Assembly: GCF_024347675.1 (NCBI RefSeq)
Contig: NZ_AP024882.1
Coordinates: forward strand, 248,001-312,000
Length of the DNA stretch: 64,000 nt
Direction of reading: 5' to 3'
Source of the DNA: Vibrio ishigakensis
Lineage (GTDB): Bacteria > Pseudomonadota > Gammaproteobacteria > Enterobacterales > Vibrionaceae
Made by a program: the position numbers and the translations under genes
The notes under the pieces: model-generated
Told to the model about the DNA's origin: nothing
The model's database searches: none
Seen by the model: only the letters and a program-made list of their open reading frames with translations
Part shown: positions 10,230 through 20,980 of the stretch, one piece after another
Position numbering within the stretch: position 1 is the stretch's first letter
Layout of the letters: each line of letters opens with the position of its first letter

Positions 10230-10700
10230 CTAGATTTCTTTGATTAACTGATCAACCAGAGCTCGGTTCGCGTCTGAATCCAGGTTCTTGTTAATCAACT
10301 TCTGAGCACTTTCGATTACGGCGTCTGCCATCTGTGCTTGAAGTTCTTGGCGAATCTTCTGGCGTTCGCCTTCCAATTCCGCTCTACCCTGCTCAAGGAT
10401 GCGTGCTTTTTCTTTTTCAGCATCTTGCTGAGCTTGGGTGATGATTTCGTTGCGACGTTTGTTGCCTTGCTCAAGGAGCTCGGACACGTTACGTTTCGCT
10501 TCGTCAACTAGGTCCGCTGCATTTGCTTTTGCAATATCTAGCTCTTTTGCAGCGTTTTCTGAATGGCGAAGACCGTCAGCAATCATCTTTTGGCGCTCAT
10601 CTAGCATCGCAGTGAGAGGTGGCCATACATATTTCATACACAGCCAAACAAAAATCACGAAGGAGATTGCTTGGCCAAGCATGCTTGCATTTAAGTTCAT
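10230..10700 (-). CDS. atpF: F1Fo ATP synthase subunit b
   Basis: 156 residues. Subunit b has one N-terminal membrane helix (about residues 5-25, followed by WPPLTAMLDERQ) and a long, highly charged coiled coil forming the peripheral stalk. It lies 49 nt after atpE and 12 nt before atpH. Confidence 0.95.
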   Translation of the reverse strand: MNLNASMLGQAISFVIFVWLCMKYVWPPLTAMLDERQKMIADGLRHSENAAKELDIAKANAADLVDEAKRNVSELLEQGNKRRNEIITQAQQDAEKEKARILEQGRAELEGERQKIRQELQAQMADAVIESAQKLINKNLDSDANRALVDQLIKEI

Positions 10701-10749
10701 AGCTTCCTCACTAAATCTTGATTACTACTAAATCGGTTCTTGCCTTGCG

Positions 10750-10986
10750 TTACGCTACAGCGAAGATGATGTATAGACCGATACCAACACCAATCATTGG
10801 TACAGCATCCACAAGACCCATCATGATGAAGAATTGAGTACGTAGCATAGGAGTTAGGTCAGGCTGACGAGCAACACCTTCTAGGTATTTACCAGCAAGG
10901 TTACCGATACCTGAAGCCGCACCAGCAGCACCTAGACCGATTAGCAATGCACCCGCTACATATAGAACTGCGCTTACGATATCCAT
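10750..10986 (-). CDS. atpE: F1Fo ATP synthase c-ring subunit, proton type
   Basis: 78 residues with two membrane helices joined by the polar loop ARQPD. The ion-carrying carboxylate is Asp60 in [10 protein letters not shown], as in E. coli c. The residues typical of sodium-binding c subunits (Gln in helix 1 with Glu-Ser/Thr in helix 2) are not seen, so a proton-driven enzyme is likely. It lies between atpB and atpF as usual. Confidence 0.95.
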   Translation of the reverse strand: MDIVSAVLYVAGALLIGLGAAGAASGIGNLAGKYLEGVARQPDLTPMLRTQFFIMMGLVDAVPMIGVGIGLYIIFAVA

Positions 10987-11037
10987 TGAATGTCTCCAAT
11001 TATCTTTAATTTGTTAATTAATTCGATTAAATAAAAC

Positions 11038-12209
<1,172 letters not shown>

Positions 12210-12631
12210 AATAAACCTCGTATCTTAGTGGCTAAGAACATATAAACAGTGAGCAGAGAAGATTATGAATAACTCATAAGGTGCTTTGTTTTCTGTTTAT
12301 ATTCCCCAATGAAGCGAAGGTATATAAAACTTATTTACTATCGCTTCGGTACGAATAAAGTTACTCCTAAATTTCTGTGATCTAAACGGCAAATATCGAC
12401 ATCAATCATTTCATTTTTGAGATCGGCTCTGCTGTTTTATGGAATCAATAGATGAGATGAATGTGAAAGATGCTGTTTTGTACACAAATCAGAAAATGCA
12501 TGCATAGAAAATTGCATATAAATCAACCATTTCATTTGTATGATTTATTAACTGGTATGCAAATGGTGTCATTGCACCTTTGGAGTAAATTTTGTGCGAC
12601 TCAAGGAGCAACACCCTTAAAAAACTCTTAC

Positions 12632-12645
12632 TTGATGCAGATCAG
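12632..12645. promoter_or_regulatory. FNR-like box in the atpI/yfcC intergenic region
   Basis: TTGATGCAGATCAG matches the FNR consensus TTGAT-N4-ATCAA at all but the last position. It lies in the 876-bp gap between atpI (-) and the transporter (+). The gap (12210-13085) also holds an ArgR-like box GTGAATAATGATTTTCAA at 12811-12828 and otherwise AT-rich sequence; no gene is credible there. FNR control of arginine deiminase genes is established in other bacteria; here it is inference. Confidence 0.45.
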
Positions 12646-13085
12646 GTATTTTTACGAGTTGTTATGCCTAAACCCACTTAACTGATTGTTTTATATACAA
12701 AACAGCACAATATGCGCCTATTTTTATCTTTGGGCTCACAAATCCACCAGCTTCTGTGAACAGTTTCAAAATTCCGCACAATTCTTGAACAGGCCAAGAT
12801 ATCCCAAAAAGTGAATAATGATTTTCAAAAATCTAGGGTTAAAGGCATCGTACTGAATGAAAGTGCGCCCCAATCCTTAATTATCCAATGCCAGACTCTA
12901 TGCATAGTTCTGGGTAAAAATCAGGCATAAAAGAGTGTGATCAAACTGGGTTTTACTGTTTCAAAACAGCGCTAGACTGTCCCTGTTCCGTTTAATGCTT
13001 AAATCTTCCGTTCTTTTCTAAGCAACTCGTAACTCAATGAAGTTACATGGATTTTTTGATTCAAGTTGTTATCAGGAGATAAGCA

Positions 13086-14534
13086 ATGACAACGCATACA
13101 CTACCTACTGAAGAGAAAAAGGGTGGCTTCTTTGCCAACTTTAAATTCCCTTCCGCCTATACGATCTTGTTTGCCTTGATCGCTATCGTTGCCCTTATGA
13201 CCTGGATTATTCCAGCAGGTCAATATGAGCGTGCAATGAATGAAGACCTTGGCCGTGAAGTACCTGTAACGGGTACCTATCATTCTGTGGATGCCAACCC
13301 GCAAGGGGTGGTTGACGTACTGCTTGCGCCTATCGATGGCTTCTATGACCACAACAGCTACGAAGCTGCCGCAATCGACGTTTCACTATTTATCCTTATT
13401 ATCGGTGGCTTCCTTGGCCTAGTAACCAAAACAGGTGCAATAGATGCCGGTATAGAGCGCGTCACAGCTCGTCTTAAAGGGCGAGAAGAGATGATGATCC
13501 CCATACTCATGGCACTGTTTGCAGCAGGGGGCACCGTCTATGGTATGGCAGAGGAATCTCTACCTTTCTATGCACTACTAGTACCTGTGATGATGGCAGC
13601 ACGTTTTGACCCTATGGTAGCGGCAGCCACTATTCTGCTGGGTGCTGGTATCGGCGTATTGGGTTCAACCATCAACCCGTTTGCTACCGTAATCGCAGCT
13701 AACGCGTCAGCGATTCCATTTACAGAAGGCATGCTACTTCGCGTGGTCATGCTAGTGGTTGGCTGGTTTATCTGTGTAGCTTATGTGATGCGCTACGCTC
13801 GCATGGTTCGTGAAGATGCAACTAAGTCAGTGGTTTACGATAAATACGAAGAGAACAAGGCACACTTCCTAGGAGACAAAGAAGAGGGCCAACTAGAATT
13901 CACTGGCACTCGCAAACTTATCCTTGGCATCTTCGTAGCCTCGTTTGGCGTAATGATCTATGGCGTAGCTGTAGTCGGTTGGTGGATGGCAGAGATCTCT
14001 GCAATGTTCCTAGCCGCTTCTATCATCGTTGGCCTAGTCGCTCGCATGAGCGAAGAAGACTTCACCACCAGCTTTATCGACGGTGCTCGAGACCTACTAG
14101 GTGTAGCGCTAATTATCGGTATCGCTCGCGGCATCGTAGTAGTCATGGACAACGGCATGATCACCGACACCATCTTGTTCAACGCCGAACAGATGATCAC
14201 TGGCTTGTCGTCTGTAGTGTTCATCAACGTGATGTTCTTTATCGAGGTCCTACTGTCATTCCTAGTCCCATCAACCTCAGGCCTAGCAGTGCTAACCATG
14301 CCTATCATGGCACCTCTGGCTGACTTCGCTGGCGTTGGTCGTGATCTAGTGATCACCGCATATCAATCTGCGGCGGGTCTAGTAAACCTAATCACCCCAA
14401 CCTCTGCGGTAGTAATGGGCGGCCTAGCAATCGCTCGCGTACCATATGTGCGCTGGGTTAAGTGGGTAATGCCATTAATAGGTATTCTGACTGTATTCTG
14501 TATGGTAGTGCTGAGCATCGGTGCTCTGATCTAG
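13086..14534 (+). CDS. YfcC-family transporter, probable arginine/ornithine exchanger
   Basis: 482 residues with about 11-13 membrane helices (for example YTILFALIAIVALMTWIIP near the N-terminus and a hydrophobic C-terminal helix). It belongs to the YfcC/ArcD-related ion transporter superfamily; conserved parts include ITPTSAVVMGGLAIA and GTVYGMAEESLPFYALLVP. It heads the arginine deiminase cluster, which suggests arginine import coupled to ornithine export. The start ATG 13086 has TCAGGAG upstream. An intrinsic terminator follows at 14560-14583, so arcA has its own promoter. Confidence 0.85.
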   Translation: MTTHTLPTEEKKGGFFANFKFPSAYTILFALIAIVALMTWIIPAGQYERAMNEDLGREVPVTGTYHSVDANPQGVVDVLLAPIDGFYDHNSYEAAAIDVSLFILIIGGFLGLVTKTGAIDAGIERVTARLKGREEMMIPILMALFAAGGTVYGMAEESLPFYALLVPVMMAARFDPMVAAATILLGAGIGVLGSTINPFATVIAANASAIPFTEGMLLRVVMLVVGWFICVAYVMRYARMVREDATKSVVYDKYEENKAHFLGDKEEGQLEFTGTRKLILGIFVASFGVMIYGVAVVGWWMAEISAMFLAASIIVGLVARMSEEDFTTSFIDGARDLLGVALIIGIARGIVVVMDNGMITDTILFNAEQMITGLSSVVFINVMFFIEVLLSFLVPSTSGLAVLTMPIMAPLADFAGVGRDLVITAYQSAAGLVNLITPTSAVVMGGLAIARVPYVRWVKWVMPLIGILTVFCMVVLSIGALI

Positions 14535-14559
14535 CCTAGAGACTGATACCTTTTCGAAG

Positions 14560-14583
14560 AAGCCACCTACGGGTGGCTTTTTT
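14560..14583 (+). terminator. intrinsic terminator after the YfcC-family gene
   Basis: AAGCCACC pairs with GGTGGCTT and is followed by further T residues. It lies 26 nt after the transporter stop codon. Confidence 0.75.
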
Positions 14584-14611
14584 GCGTTCGGAAGTAAAAA
14601 GATACGGAGCG

Positions 14612-14730
14612 AGCTATCAGCTATCAGCTATCAGCTATCAGCTATCAGCTATCAGCTATCAGCTATCAGCTATCAGCTATCAGCTATCAGCTATCAGCTA
14701 TCAGCTATCAGCTATCAGCTATCAGCTATC
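14612..14730. repeat. tandem repeat, 17 copies of the 7-mer AGCTATC
   Basis: Seventeen perfect copies of AGCTATC (119 bp) lie just after the transporter terminator. The same heptamer recurs in nine copies at 17899-17961, and degenerate reverse-orientation copies (CTGATAG, CTGAAAG, CTGACAG) lie near 15094-15125. Perfect identity implies recent slippage, so copy number should vary between strains. It is not coding and is not a CRISPR, since there are no spacers. Confidence 0.97.
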
Positions 14731-14781
14731 AGGGTGAGTGTAGGGCTCCGCTCCAAACCGTCAACGCATAATCGTCCGTCC

Positions 14782-14986
14782 AGACCGTCATACCGGTAGG
14801 CTTTTAGCCGGGGTCTTCCGGTGTACAAACCTACCTAGAGCACTCAAAACAGATCCCGGATATTTGCGATGCAAATTCCGGGATGACGTGGAGTGGGCTA
14901 ACTGGAAACTGCTTCCCTTCTGAAGTTTACCGAGCCTCTAGAGTAAGACCGTCATGCCGGAAAGCCCTAAAGGGCTTATCCGGTAT
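14782..14986. repeat. REP-like palindromes (two types)
   Basis: Three palindromic units lie in tandem: near 14782-14822 (GTCATACCGG and CTTCCGGTG), at 14853-14884 (ATCCCGGATATTTGC with GCAAATTCCGGGAT), and at 14954-14986 (TGCCGGAAAGCCC with GGGCTTATCCGGTA). The same two sequence types recur near 57750-57935 and 63720-63838. They are dispersed intergenic palindromes in the style of REP elements. The surrounding gap 14535-15706 contains no gene. Confidence 0.8.
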
Positions 14987-15295
14987 CCTCCAACATACAC
15001 AGCTAGAACCGACCCTACAGACACCCAAAAACGTCATATATGCGCTAACAGCCAACGCATAAAGCCCTCCTAATTCGAGTTTAAACGCTCAAAACTGATA
15101 GCTGAAAGCTTGCAGCTGACAGCTCCTCTTCTCCCTCTCAACTACTTTTTAAACCTTAAACTCTCCCAGAATAAATATATCCCCACCCCGAATAACTAAT
15201 ATATTTTATTCCCACATTAGTTTTATTAATTATCATCCAGACTTATATTAATGATATCAACTTATTAATTAACACCTCTAAATAATTAGTCTAAA

Positions 15296-15309
15296 TTGAC
15301 CTTAATCAA
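15296..15309. promoter_or_regulatory. FNR-like box upstream of arcA
   Basis: TTGACCTTAATCAA differs from TTGAT-N4-ATCAA at one position. It lies 398 bp before the arcA start, so a long leader or a second promoter is implied. Between it and arcA two ArgR-like half-sites (TGCATAGAAAAATAG at 15486 and TGAATACAAATTGCT at 15520) and an AT-rich palindrome (15636-15657) are visible. Confidence 0.45.
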
Positions 15310-15706
15310 ACATCCCTTCTGTTTTAAGTTGCCCGTTTGTTAATTAATACATTTAACTGCCAAGTTATGCATTTTTTTACATCCTTATGTGTACTAGTGC
15401 ATAGATACAACACCAATACAAACGCACAAAAACCAAGCCACACAAGGCATCAAAGCAACGCAAATGCCTACAAAGTCAGTTTTAATGCATAGAAAAATAG
15501 CAAATAAAAACACACTAAATGAATACAAATTGCTAATAAAGATAACAGTTAAGTATTACTATATTTAAATAATTGTGTGATAGCGGTCTTAGTTTAATCC
15601 CAATCTAAGAGTAATATTAACTACAGAAAAGAACGGGGATTTAATTAAATTAAACCCACATAAAAACAAATAACGTGAAACAGAAAAATAATAAGAGAGA
15701 TATAAC

Positions 15707-16927
15707 ATGAGCAAATTCTATGTAGGCTCAGAAGTTGGACAACTAAGAAGAGTGCTTCTTCACCGTCCAAAGCGTTCCCTGACTCACCTAACCCCTTCTA
15801 ACTGTCATGACTTGCTATTTGATGATGTACTTGCTGTAGAGCGAGCTGGCGAAGAGCATGACGCATTTGCACAGACTCTGCGTGACCAAGGCGTTGAGGT
15901 TCTGCTTTTAACTAACCTATTGGCTGAAACCCTAGAAGTGCCAGAAGCGAAAGACTGGCTACTGCGCACTCAAATCTCAGACATGCGCTTAGGTCCAACA
16001 TTTGCTAACGATGTGCGCTGCTATCTAGGCGACCTGCCTAACCTACAACTGGCTAAGATCCTAACCGGCGGTTTAGCATTCGGTCAGATGCCAATGCAGT
16101 CTTCAGCGATTCTAAATGCGATGTCTAAACCGACTGACTTTATTATCGACCCACTACCTAACCACCTATTTACCCGCGATACCTCTTGCTGGATCTACGG
16201 TGGTGTCTCCATTAACCCAATGGCTAAGGTAGCTCGTCAACGAGAAACTAACCATGTTCGCGCTATCTATCGCTGGCACCCAACCTTCGCTGGTCAAGAC
16301 TTTGTGAAGTACTTTGGCGATGAGCAACAAAACTACGATCACTCAACTATCGAGGGTGGCGATGTATTGGTTATCGGTAAGGGCGCAGTACTGATTGGTA
16401 TGTCCGAGCGCACCACACCACAAGGTGTTGAGCAGCTAGCTTCTAACCTATTCAAGCATGGTCAAGCTAAGCAGGTTATTGCATTAGAGCTTCCAAAAGA
16501 GCGCTCTTGCATGCACCTAGATACGGTAATGACTCACATGCGTGAAGACACCTTCTCTGTCTATCCAAATGTGATTCCAGATGATGTGAAAACCTGGAGT
16601 CTAACTGGTGATGAATCAGGCCGCGTAGTTGCCAAACAGCAAGACTCTTATATCCACACCATTGAGAAAGCCCTGCACGTAGACAAGCTAAACCTTATCA
16701 CTACAGGTGGTGACAGCTTCGAAGCAGAGCGTGAGCAGTGGAACGATGCCAACAACGTACTAACCGTACGCCCGGGCGTAGTTATCGGCTATGAGCGCAA
16801 CACCTACACCAATGAGAAATACGACAAAGCGGGCATCACTGTACTGCCTATCCCAGGTGATGAGCTAGGTCGTGGTCGTGGCGGTGCACGCTGCATGAGC
16901 TGCCCAATCGAGCGTGACGGTATCTAA
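15707..16927 (+). CDS. arcA: arginine deiminase
   Basis: 406 residues, the usual length. It hydrolyses L-arginine to citrulline and ammonia in the cytoplasm, the first step of the arginine deiminase pathway. Signature segments are visible: [13 protein letters not shown] at the N-terminus, [32 protein letters not shown], and the C-terminal GGARCMSCP with the catalytic cysteine near residue 399. Carbamate kinase and ornithine carbamoyltransferase follow on the same strand. The start ATG has AGAGAG upstream. Confidence 0.96.
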   Translation: MSKFYVGSEVGQLRRVLLHRPKRSLTHLTPSNCHDLLFDDVLAVERAGEEHDAFAQTLRDQGVEVLLLTNLLAETLEVPEAKDWLLRTQISDMRLGPTFANDVRCYLGDLPNLQLAKILTGGLAFGQMPMQSSAILNAMSKPTDFIIDPLPNHLFTRDTSCWIYGGVSINPMAKVARQRETNHVRAIYRWHPTFAGQDFVKYFGDEQQNYDHSTIEGGDVLVIGKGAVLIGMSERTTPQGVEQLASNLFKHGQAKQVIALELPKERSCMHLDTVMTHMREDTFSVYPNVIPDDVKTWSLTGDESGRVVAKQQDSYIHTIEKALHVDKLNLITTGGDSFEAEREQWNDANNVLTVRPGVVIGYERNTYTNEKYDKAGITVLPIPGDELGRGRGGARCMSCPIERDGI

Positions 16928-16978
16928 TTTCAGTGGCTGAGTGGAGCCCTGCTCCACTCCTATCAAAGAGTAAAGAAT

Positions 16979-17893
16979 ATGACAAAGCAAACTGTTGTGG
17001 TTGCCCTAGGTGGTAATGCTCTGCTTCGCCGTGGCGAGCCATTGGAAGCAGAAGTTCAACGTAAAAATATCCAAATCGCTGTAGAGACCATCTCTAAGAT
17101 TGCCGAAGAGTACAACGTGGTTTTAGTGCACGGTAATGGTCCTCAAGTTGGCCTATTGGCTCTACAAGGATTGGAATACAAGAAGGTAAACCCGTATCCG
17201 CTAGACGTTCTAGGTAGCGAAACTCAAGGCATGATCGGCTACATGCTTATGCAAGAGTTCAAGAATCAGATGCCGAATGTCAATGTGACCTGCATGCTGA
17301 CCCAGATGACGGTTAACCCTGAAGACCCAGCATTCGCTGACCCAACTAAGCCAATCGGCCCTGTGTACAAAGAAGCCGAAGCGCGCGAGATGGCAGAGAA
17401 ATACCACTGGACCATCAAGCCAGACGGTGAGTACTTCCGCCGCGTGGTACCAAGCCCTCAACCAACTGGCATCGTTGAGCACGACGCTATCGAGAAACTA
17501 ATCCACGAAGGTCACTTGGTCATCTGTACTGGCGGTGGCGGTATTCCAGTTAAGCGCGTTAACGGCAAGCTTGAAGGAGTGGAAGCAGTAATCGACAAAG
17601 ATATGTCGGCGGCATTCCTAGCCCGTCAACTAGGCGCAGATGCACTACTTATCCTAACCGATGCTGATGGCGTTTACCTGGATTGGGGAACAGCGACTCA
17701 GCACGTGATTCGCAACGCTACCCCGAGCGAGCTGGCCAAGGTTGAGTTCGATGCAGGCTCCATGGGACCTAAGATCGACGCTTCCTGCGAGTTCATCAAA
17801 ACGGGCGGCAAGGTAGTGGGCATAGGCGCACTGCAAGACGGCTTAGAGATCCTAAAAGGCACCGCTGGTACCAATATTACTCGTGACCTTTAA
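16979..17893 (+). CDS. arcC: carbamate kinase
   Basis: 304 residues. It transfers phosphate from carbamoyl phosphate to ADP, giving ATP, CO2 and ammonia; this is the energy-yielding step of the arginine deiminase pathway. Family segments are intact: VVALGGNALLRRG, VLVHGNGPQVG, CTGGGGIPV, IDKDMSAAFLA and LLILTDADGVYLDWG. It lies 51 nt after arcA, and its stop is followed 5 nt later by the second AGCTATC array. Confidence 0.96.
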   Translation: MTKQTVVVALGGNALLRRGEPLEAEVQRKNIQIAVETISKIAEEYNVVLVHGNGPQVGLLALQGLEYKKVNPYPLDVLGSETQGMIGYMLMQEFKNQMPNVNVTCMLTQMTVNPEDPAFADPTKPIGPVYKEAEAREMAEKYHWTIKPDGEYFRRVVPSPQPTGIVEHDAIEKLIHEGHLVICTGGGGIPVKRVNGKLEGVEAVIDKDMSAAFLARQLGADALLILTDADGVYLDWGTATQHVIRNATPSELAKVEFDAGSMGPKIDASCEFIKTGGKVVGIGALQDGLEILKGTAGTNITRDL

Positions 17894-17898
17894 GTAAC

Positions 17899-17961
17899 AG
17901 CTATCAGCTATCAGCTATCAGCTATCAGCTATCAGCTATCAGCTATCAGCTATCAGCTATC
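17899..17961. repeat. tandem repeat, 9 copies of the 7-mer AGCTATC
   Basis: Nine perfect copies (63 bp) fill most of the 111-bp gap between the arcC stop and the start of the ornithine carbamoyltransferase gene. The unit and orientation are the same as at 14612-14730. Because it lies inside a probable operon, copy number would change the arcC to OTC spacing in the mRNA. Confidence 0.97.
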
Positions 17962-18004
17962 AAAAAACAATAATAAAGAACCCTAATAAAAAGGAACAAA
18001 TATC

Positions 18005-19015
18005 ATGGCTTTTAACCTACGCAATCGTAACTTCCTAAAACTATTAGACTTCACCCCTCGCGAGATCCAGCACCTACTAGAGCTATCTATGGAGCTGAAA
18101 AAGGCGAAGTACAATGGTTACGAGCAGCCGCGTCTGAAAGGCAAAAACATCGCACTTATCTTTGAGAAAACCTCTACTCGTACTCGCTGTGCATTTGAAG
18201 TAGCGGCATTCGACCAAGGCGCTCAGGTTTCTTACCTTGGCCCATCTGGCTCTCAAATCGGTCACAAGGAATCAATGAAAGACACCGCTCGCGTTCTTGG
18301 TCGCATGTATGACGGAATCGAGTATCGCGGCTTTGGTCAAGAGATCGTGGAAGAGTTAGGCGCATACGCTGGCGTGCCAGTGTGGAATGGTCTTACTGAT
18401 GAGTTCCACCCGACTCAAATCTTGGCTGACTTCCTAACCATGATGGAGCACTGCCCTACTAAGCAACTGAGCGAAATGAAGTTTGCTTATCTAGGCGATG
18501 CACGCAACAACATGGGTAACTCACTTATGGTTGGCGCGGCTAAGATGGGCATGGAAATCAACCTAGTGGCTCCTAAGCAATTCTGGCCAGAAGAGAGCCT
18601 AGTAGCTGAGTGCCGCGCTATCGCGGAAAACACTGGCGCTAAAATCACCCTAACTGACGACGTTACTGAAGGCGTTCAAGGTTGTGACTTCCTATACACA
18701 GATGTTTGGGTATCTATGGGTGAAGCGAAAGAGGCATGGGACGAGCGCATCAACCTGATGCTTCCTTACCAAGTAAACATGGACATGATCAAAGCAACCG
18801 GCAATCCGCAGGTGAAATTCATGCACTGCCTACCGGCTTTCCATGGTGAAGACACAACAGTGGGCAAACAGCTTGCCGCTGAATACCCAGTGTTGAAAGA
18901 CGGCTGTGAGGTGACAGACGAGGTTCTTGAATCGGAGCACTCTATCGTGTTCGATGAAGCAGAAAACCGTATGCACACCATCAAAGCTGTAATGGTAGCT
19001 ACCCTAGGTAGCTAG
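18005..19015 (+). CDS. arcB: ornithine carbamoyltransferase, probably catabolic
   Basis: 336 residues. It interconverts citrulline plus phosphate with ornithine plus carbamoyl phosphate; in this context the catabolic direction, feeding carbamate kinase, is likely. The carbamoyl-phosphate motif STRTR is at 57-61, and HPTQILAD and the ornithine-binding HCLPAFH are present. Sequence alone does not separate anabolic ArgF from catabolic ArcB; the neighbours arcA and arcC argue for ArcB. AAAAAGGA lies upstream of the ATG. A stem-loop (19022-19047) follows the stop. Confidence 0.93.
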   Translation: MAFNLRNRNFLKLLDFTPREIQHLLELSMELKKAKYNGYEQPRLKGKNIALIFEKTSTRTRCAFEVAAFDQGAQVSYLGPSGSQIGHKESMKDTARVLGRMYDGIEYRGFGQEIVEELGAYAGVPVWNGLTDEFHPTQILADFLTMMEHCPTKQLSEMKFAYLGDARNNMGNSLMVGAAKMGMEINLVAPKQFWPEESLVAECRAIAENTGAKITLTDDVTEGVQGCDFLYTDVWVSMGEAKEAWDERINLMLPYQVNMDMIKATGNPQVKFMHCLPAFHGEDTTVGKQLAAEYPVLKDGCEVTDEVLESEHSIVFDEAENRMHTIKAVMVATLGS

Positions 19016-19021
19016 TTGGAA

Positions 19022-19047
19022 CTGGTGACATGCTACCCGTATGTCAC
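19022..19047 (+). terminator. perfect stem-loop after the OTC gene
   Basis: GGTGACAT (19023-19030) pairs with ATGTCACC (19040-19047) around a 9-nt loop. The following T content is modest, so it may be a weak terminator or an mRNA-stabilising 3' hairpin. Confidence 0.5.
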
Positions 19048-19084
19048 CTTTACCACTTTCCTAAAATTTCCAGCTAAACCAGTT

Positions 19085-19279
19085 ATGGCGACAGACGAAA
19101 TCAAGGTGCTCATTAGTCCTGCCTTAATTTCTAGGGGATACGACGTATCTCCCTCATTTGCGTCCCTTCCCGACTTTACTGTCGCCGCCTTCTCTCGCGA
19201 ATCGGAGAAGCTCTCTCCGTATTGCTGTTGCCTTCCGTCTTTGACGGAGGGCTTTTTTATACCTAGAGGATTCCTTTAA
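19085..19279 (+). CDS. pyrL: putative pyrBI leader peptide (PyrL-like)
   Basis: An open frame from ATG 19085 runs through the pyr attenuator and stops with TAA at 19277-19279, overlapping the pyrB ATG (TAATG). In E. coli a translated leader reaching the attenuator couples UTP level to read-through; the same logic fits here. The start is uncertain: the ATG has no strong ribosome binding site, and the frame is open further upstream to about 19016. The peptide itself is not expected to have a function. Confidence 0.45.
   Translation: MATDEIKVLISPALISRGYDVSPSFASLPDFTVAAFSRESEKLSPYCCCLPSLTEGFFIPRGFL
19203..19258 (+). promoter_or_regulatory. pyrBI attenuator with pause hairpin
   Basis: The pause-like hairpin CGGAGA (19203-19208) with TCTCCG (19214-19219) is followed by a strong intrinsic terminator, CCTTCCGTC (19231-19239) with GACGGAGGG (19243-19251) and six T (19253-19258), 20 nt before pyrB. 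Order and spacing match UTP-sensitive attenuation of the enterobacterial pyrBI operon: pyrimidine shortage slows transcription, lets the leader ribosome catch up and prevents termination. Confidence 0.8.
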
Positions 19280-20208
19280 TGACGCATTCACTGCATCAAA
19301 AGCACATCATCTCTATTCCTGAGATGAGTCGTGACGAACTAGAGCTTATCGTGCAAACCGCAGGCCGACTCAAGGCTGAACCCAATCCAGAAATCCTAAA
19401 GAACAAGGTGGTCGCTAGCTGCTTCTTCGAACCATCTACCCGCACCAGACTATCATTTGAAACCGCTATCCAGAGACTGGGTGGTACGGTTATCGGCTTC
19501 GATAACGGCGGCAACACTTCGCTAGCTAAAAAAGGCGAAACACTGGCTGACTCAGTACAAGTAATCTCTTCTTATGTGGATGCCTTTGTAATGCGACACC
19601 CACAAGAAGGCGCGGCTCGCCTTGCCTCTGAATTCTCAAATGGCGTGCCCGTGATTAACGGCGGCGATGGTGCCAACCAGCATCCAACTCAAACACTACT
19701 GGATCTGTTCTCAATCTATGAGACCCAGGGCAGTTTAGATAACCTAAATATTGCACTAGTGGGTGACCTCAAATATGGGCGCACAGTCCATTCCCTAACT
19801 CAAGCCCTAGCTAAATTCAGCAACAACCGCTTCTTCTTTATCGCTCCAGAAGTACTAGCTATGCCGGGTTACATCTGCGACGAATTGGATGAAGCAGGTA
19901 TCCAGTACAGCCTGCACGACAATATCGAAGACGTTGTAGGTGAGCTGGACATCCTCTATATGACTCGCGTGCAAAAAGAGCGCTTCGACGCATCAGAATA
20001 TGCGCATATGAAGTCCGCCTTTATTCTTACTTCGCAAACCCTGAAGCCAGCACGACCAAACCTTCGAGTTCTGCATCCACTTCCTCGCGTAGATGAAATC
20101 ACCGTAGATGTAGATAAAACAGAGCACGCCTATTACTTCGAGCAGGCAGAAAACGGGGTCTACGCTCGTGAAGCACTGTTGGCATTGGTATTGAGCGACA
20201 AGGTTTAA
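19279..20208 (+). CDS. pyrB: aspartate carbamoyltransferase catalytic subunit
   Basis: 309 residues. It catalyses the committed step of pyrimidine synthesis, carbamoyl phosphate plus L-aspartate to N-carbamoyl-L-aspartate. The STRTR motif is at 53-57 ([13 protein letters not shown]), and [15 protein letters not shown] and the C-terminal [10 protein letters not shown] are intact. It competes with the arginine deiminase branch for carbamoyl phosphate. The gap to pyrI is about 10 nt. Confidence 0.96.
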   Translation: MTHSLHQKHIISIPEMSRDELELIVQTAGRLKAEPNPEILKNKVVASCFFEPSTRTRLSFETAIQRLGGTVIGFDNGGNTSLAKKGETLADSVQVISSYVDAFVMRHPQEGAARLASEFSNGVPVINGGDGANQHPTQTLLDLFSIYETQGSLDNLNIALVGDLKYGRTVHSLTQALAKFSNNRFFFIAPEVLAMPGYICDELDEAGIQYSLHDNIEDVVGELDILYMTRVQKERFDASEYAHMKSAFILTSQTLKPARPNLRVLHPLPRVDEITVDVDKTEHAYYFEQAENGVYAREALLALVLSDKV

Positions 20209-20218
20209 GGAGAAAGAC

Positions 20219-20686
20219 ATGACCACTAAAACCCAACTGCAAGTAGAAGCGATCCGCACCGGTAGCGTGATCGATCATATCCCTGCCAATATCGGCATAA
20301 AAATCCTTAAACTGCTAAAGCTGAACAAGACTGAAGAGCGAGTCACTATCGGTCTTAATCTGCCCTCTTCAGCTCTTGGCGGTAAGGACCTGATCAAGAT
20401 TGAGAATCTATTCCTAAGCAAAGAGCAAGCAAGCCAGATTGCACTGTATGCTCCACACGCCACCGTAAATCAAATAGATGACTATCAGGTGGTGAACAAG
20501 ATCACCCTAGCGCTACCATCCACAATCGAGAGTGTGTTTCAGTGTCCAAACAGCAACTGCATTTCTCACGGTGAACCGGTAGAAAGCCGCTTCAAAGTGA
20601 TTCAAAAAACTGAAAAGGTGCGACTGAAGTGTCACTACTGCGAAAAAGTATTCTCTCGCGAGATAATAACGGAGAAAAAATATTAA
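20219..20686 (+). CDS. pyrI: aspartate carbamoyltransferase regulatory subunit
   Basis: 155 residues. PyrI binds CTP and ATP and gives allosteric control to PyrB. The nucleotide-binding N-terminal domain is followed by the zinc domain with Cys109, Cys114, Cys138 and Cys141 (CPNSNC and CHYC). AAGGAG lies just before the ATG. After the stop an AT-only palindrome spans about 20683-20708 and the gap to argR (20687-20980) holds no gene. Confidence 0.95.
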   Translation: MTTKTQLQVEAIRTGSVIDHIPANIGIKILKLLKLNKTEERVTIGLNLPSSALGGKDLIKIENLFLSKEQASQIALYAPHATVNQIDDYQVVNKITLALPSTIESVFQCPNSNCISHGEPVESRFKVIQKTEKVRLKCHYCEKVFSREIITEKKY

Positions 20687-20980
20687 ATATGTTGCATAAC
20701 ATTTAATGCAGTAATTATCTAAATAAATATAAAACTGACAACAGCGTTAATATGAGATGTATTTAATATAATTATTTAAATCTTACGTTTTCGCTGTTGC
20801 ATCACTGCTAAATTAAGCCAATTCGGTGATCCCCTTCATATTATTCAGCATATTACGCTGATAAAATACCCATCTAAAATTTACTAAACTGGATTTTTAT
20901 CTGATAACCGAGCTAAAGACTTGTAAATCTTATTTAACCAGTTGCATAAAACAACAATAATAATCTTATAAGGTGATTCT

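Noticed and set aside
12470..12685. 71-codon frame in the gap between atpI and the YfcC-family gene
   Set aside because: No ribosome binding site, atypical composition, and it crosses the FNR-like box and likely promoter region.
14612..14730. Tandem array as a possible CRISPR
   Set aside because: The unit is 7 bp with no spacers, and no cas genes are present.
19016..19084. Upstream extension of the pyr leader frame to 19016
   Set aside because: It begins right at the OTC stop without a start signal and passes through the 19023-19047 hairpin.
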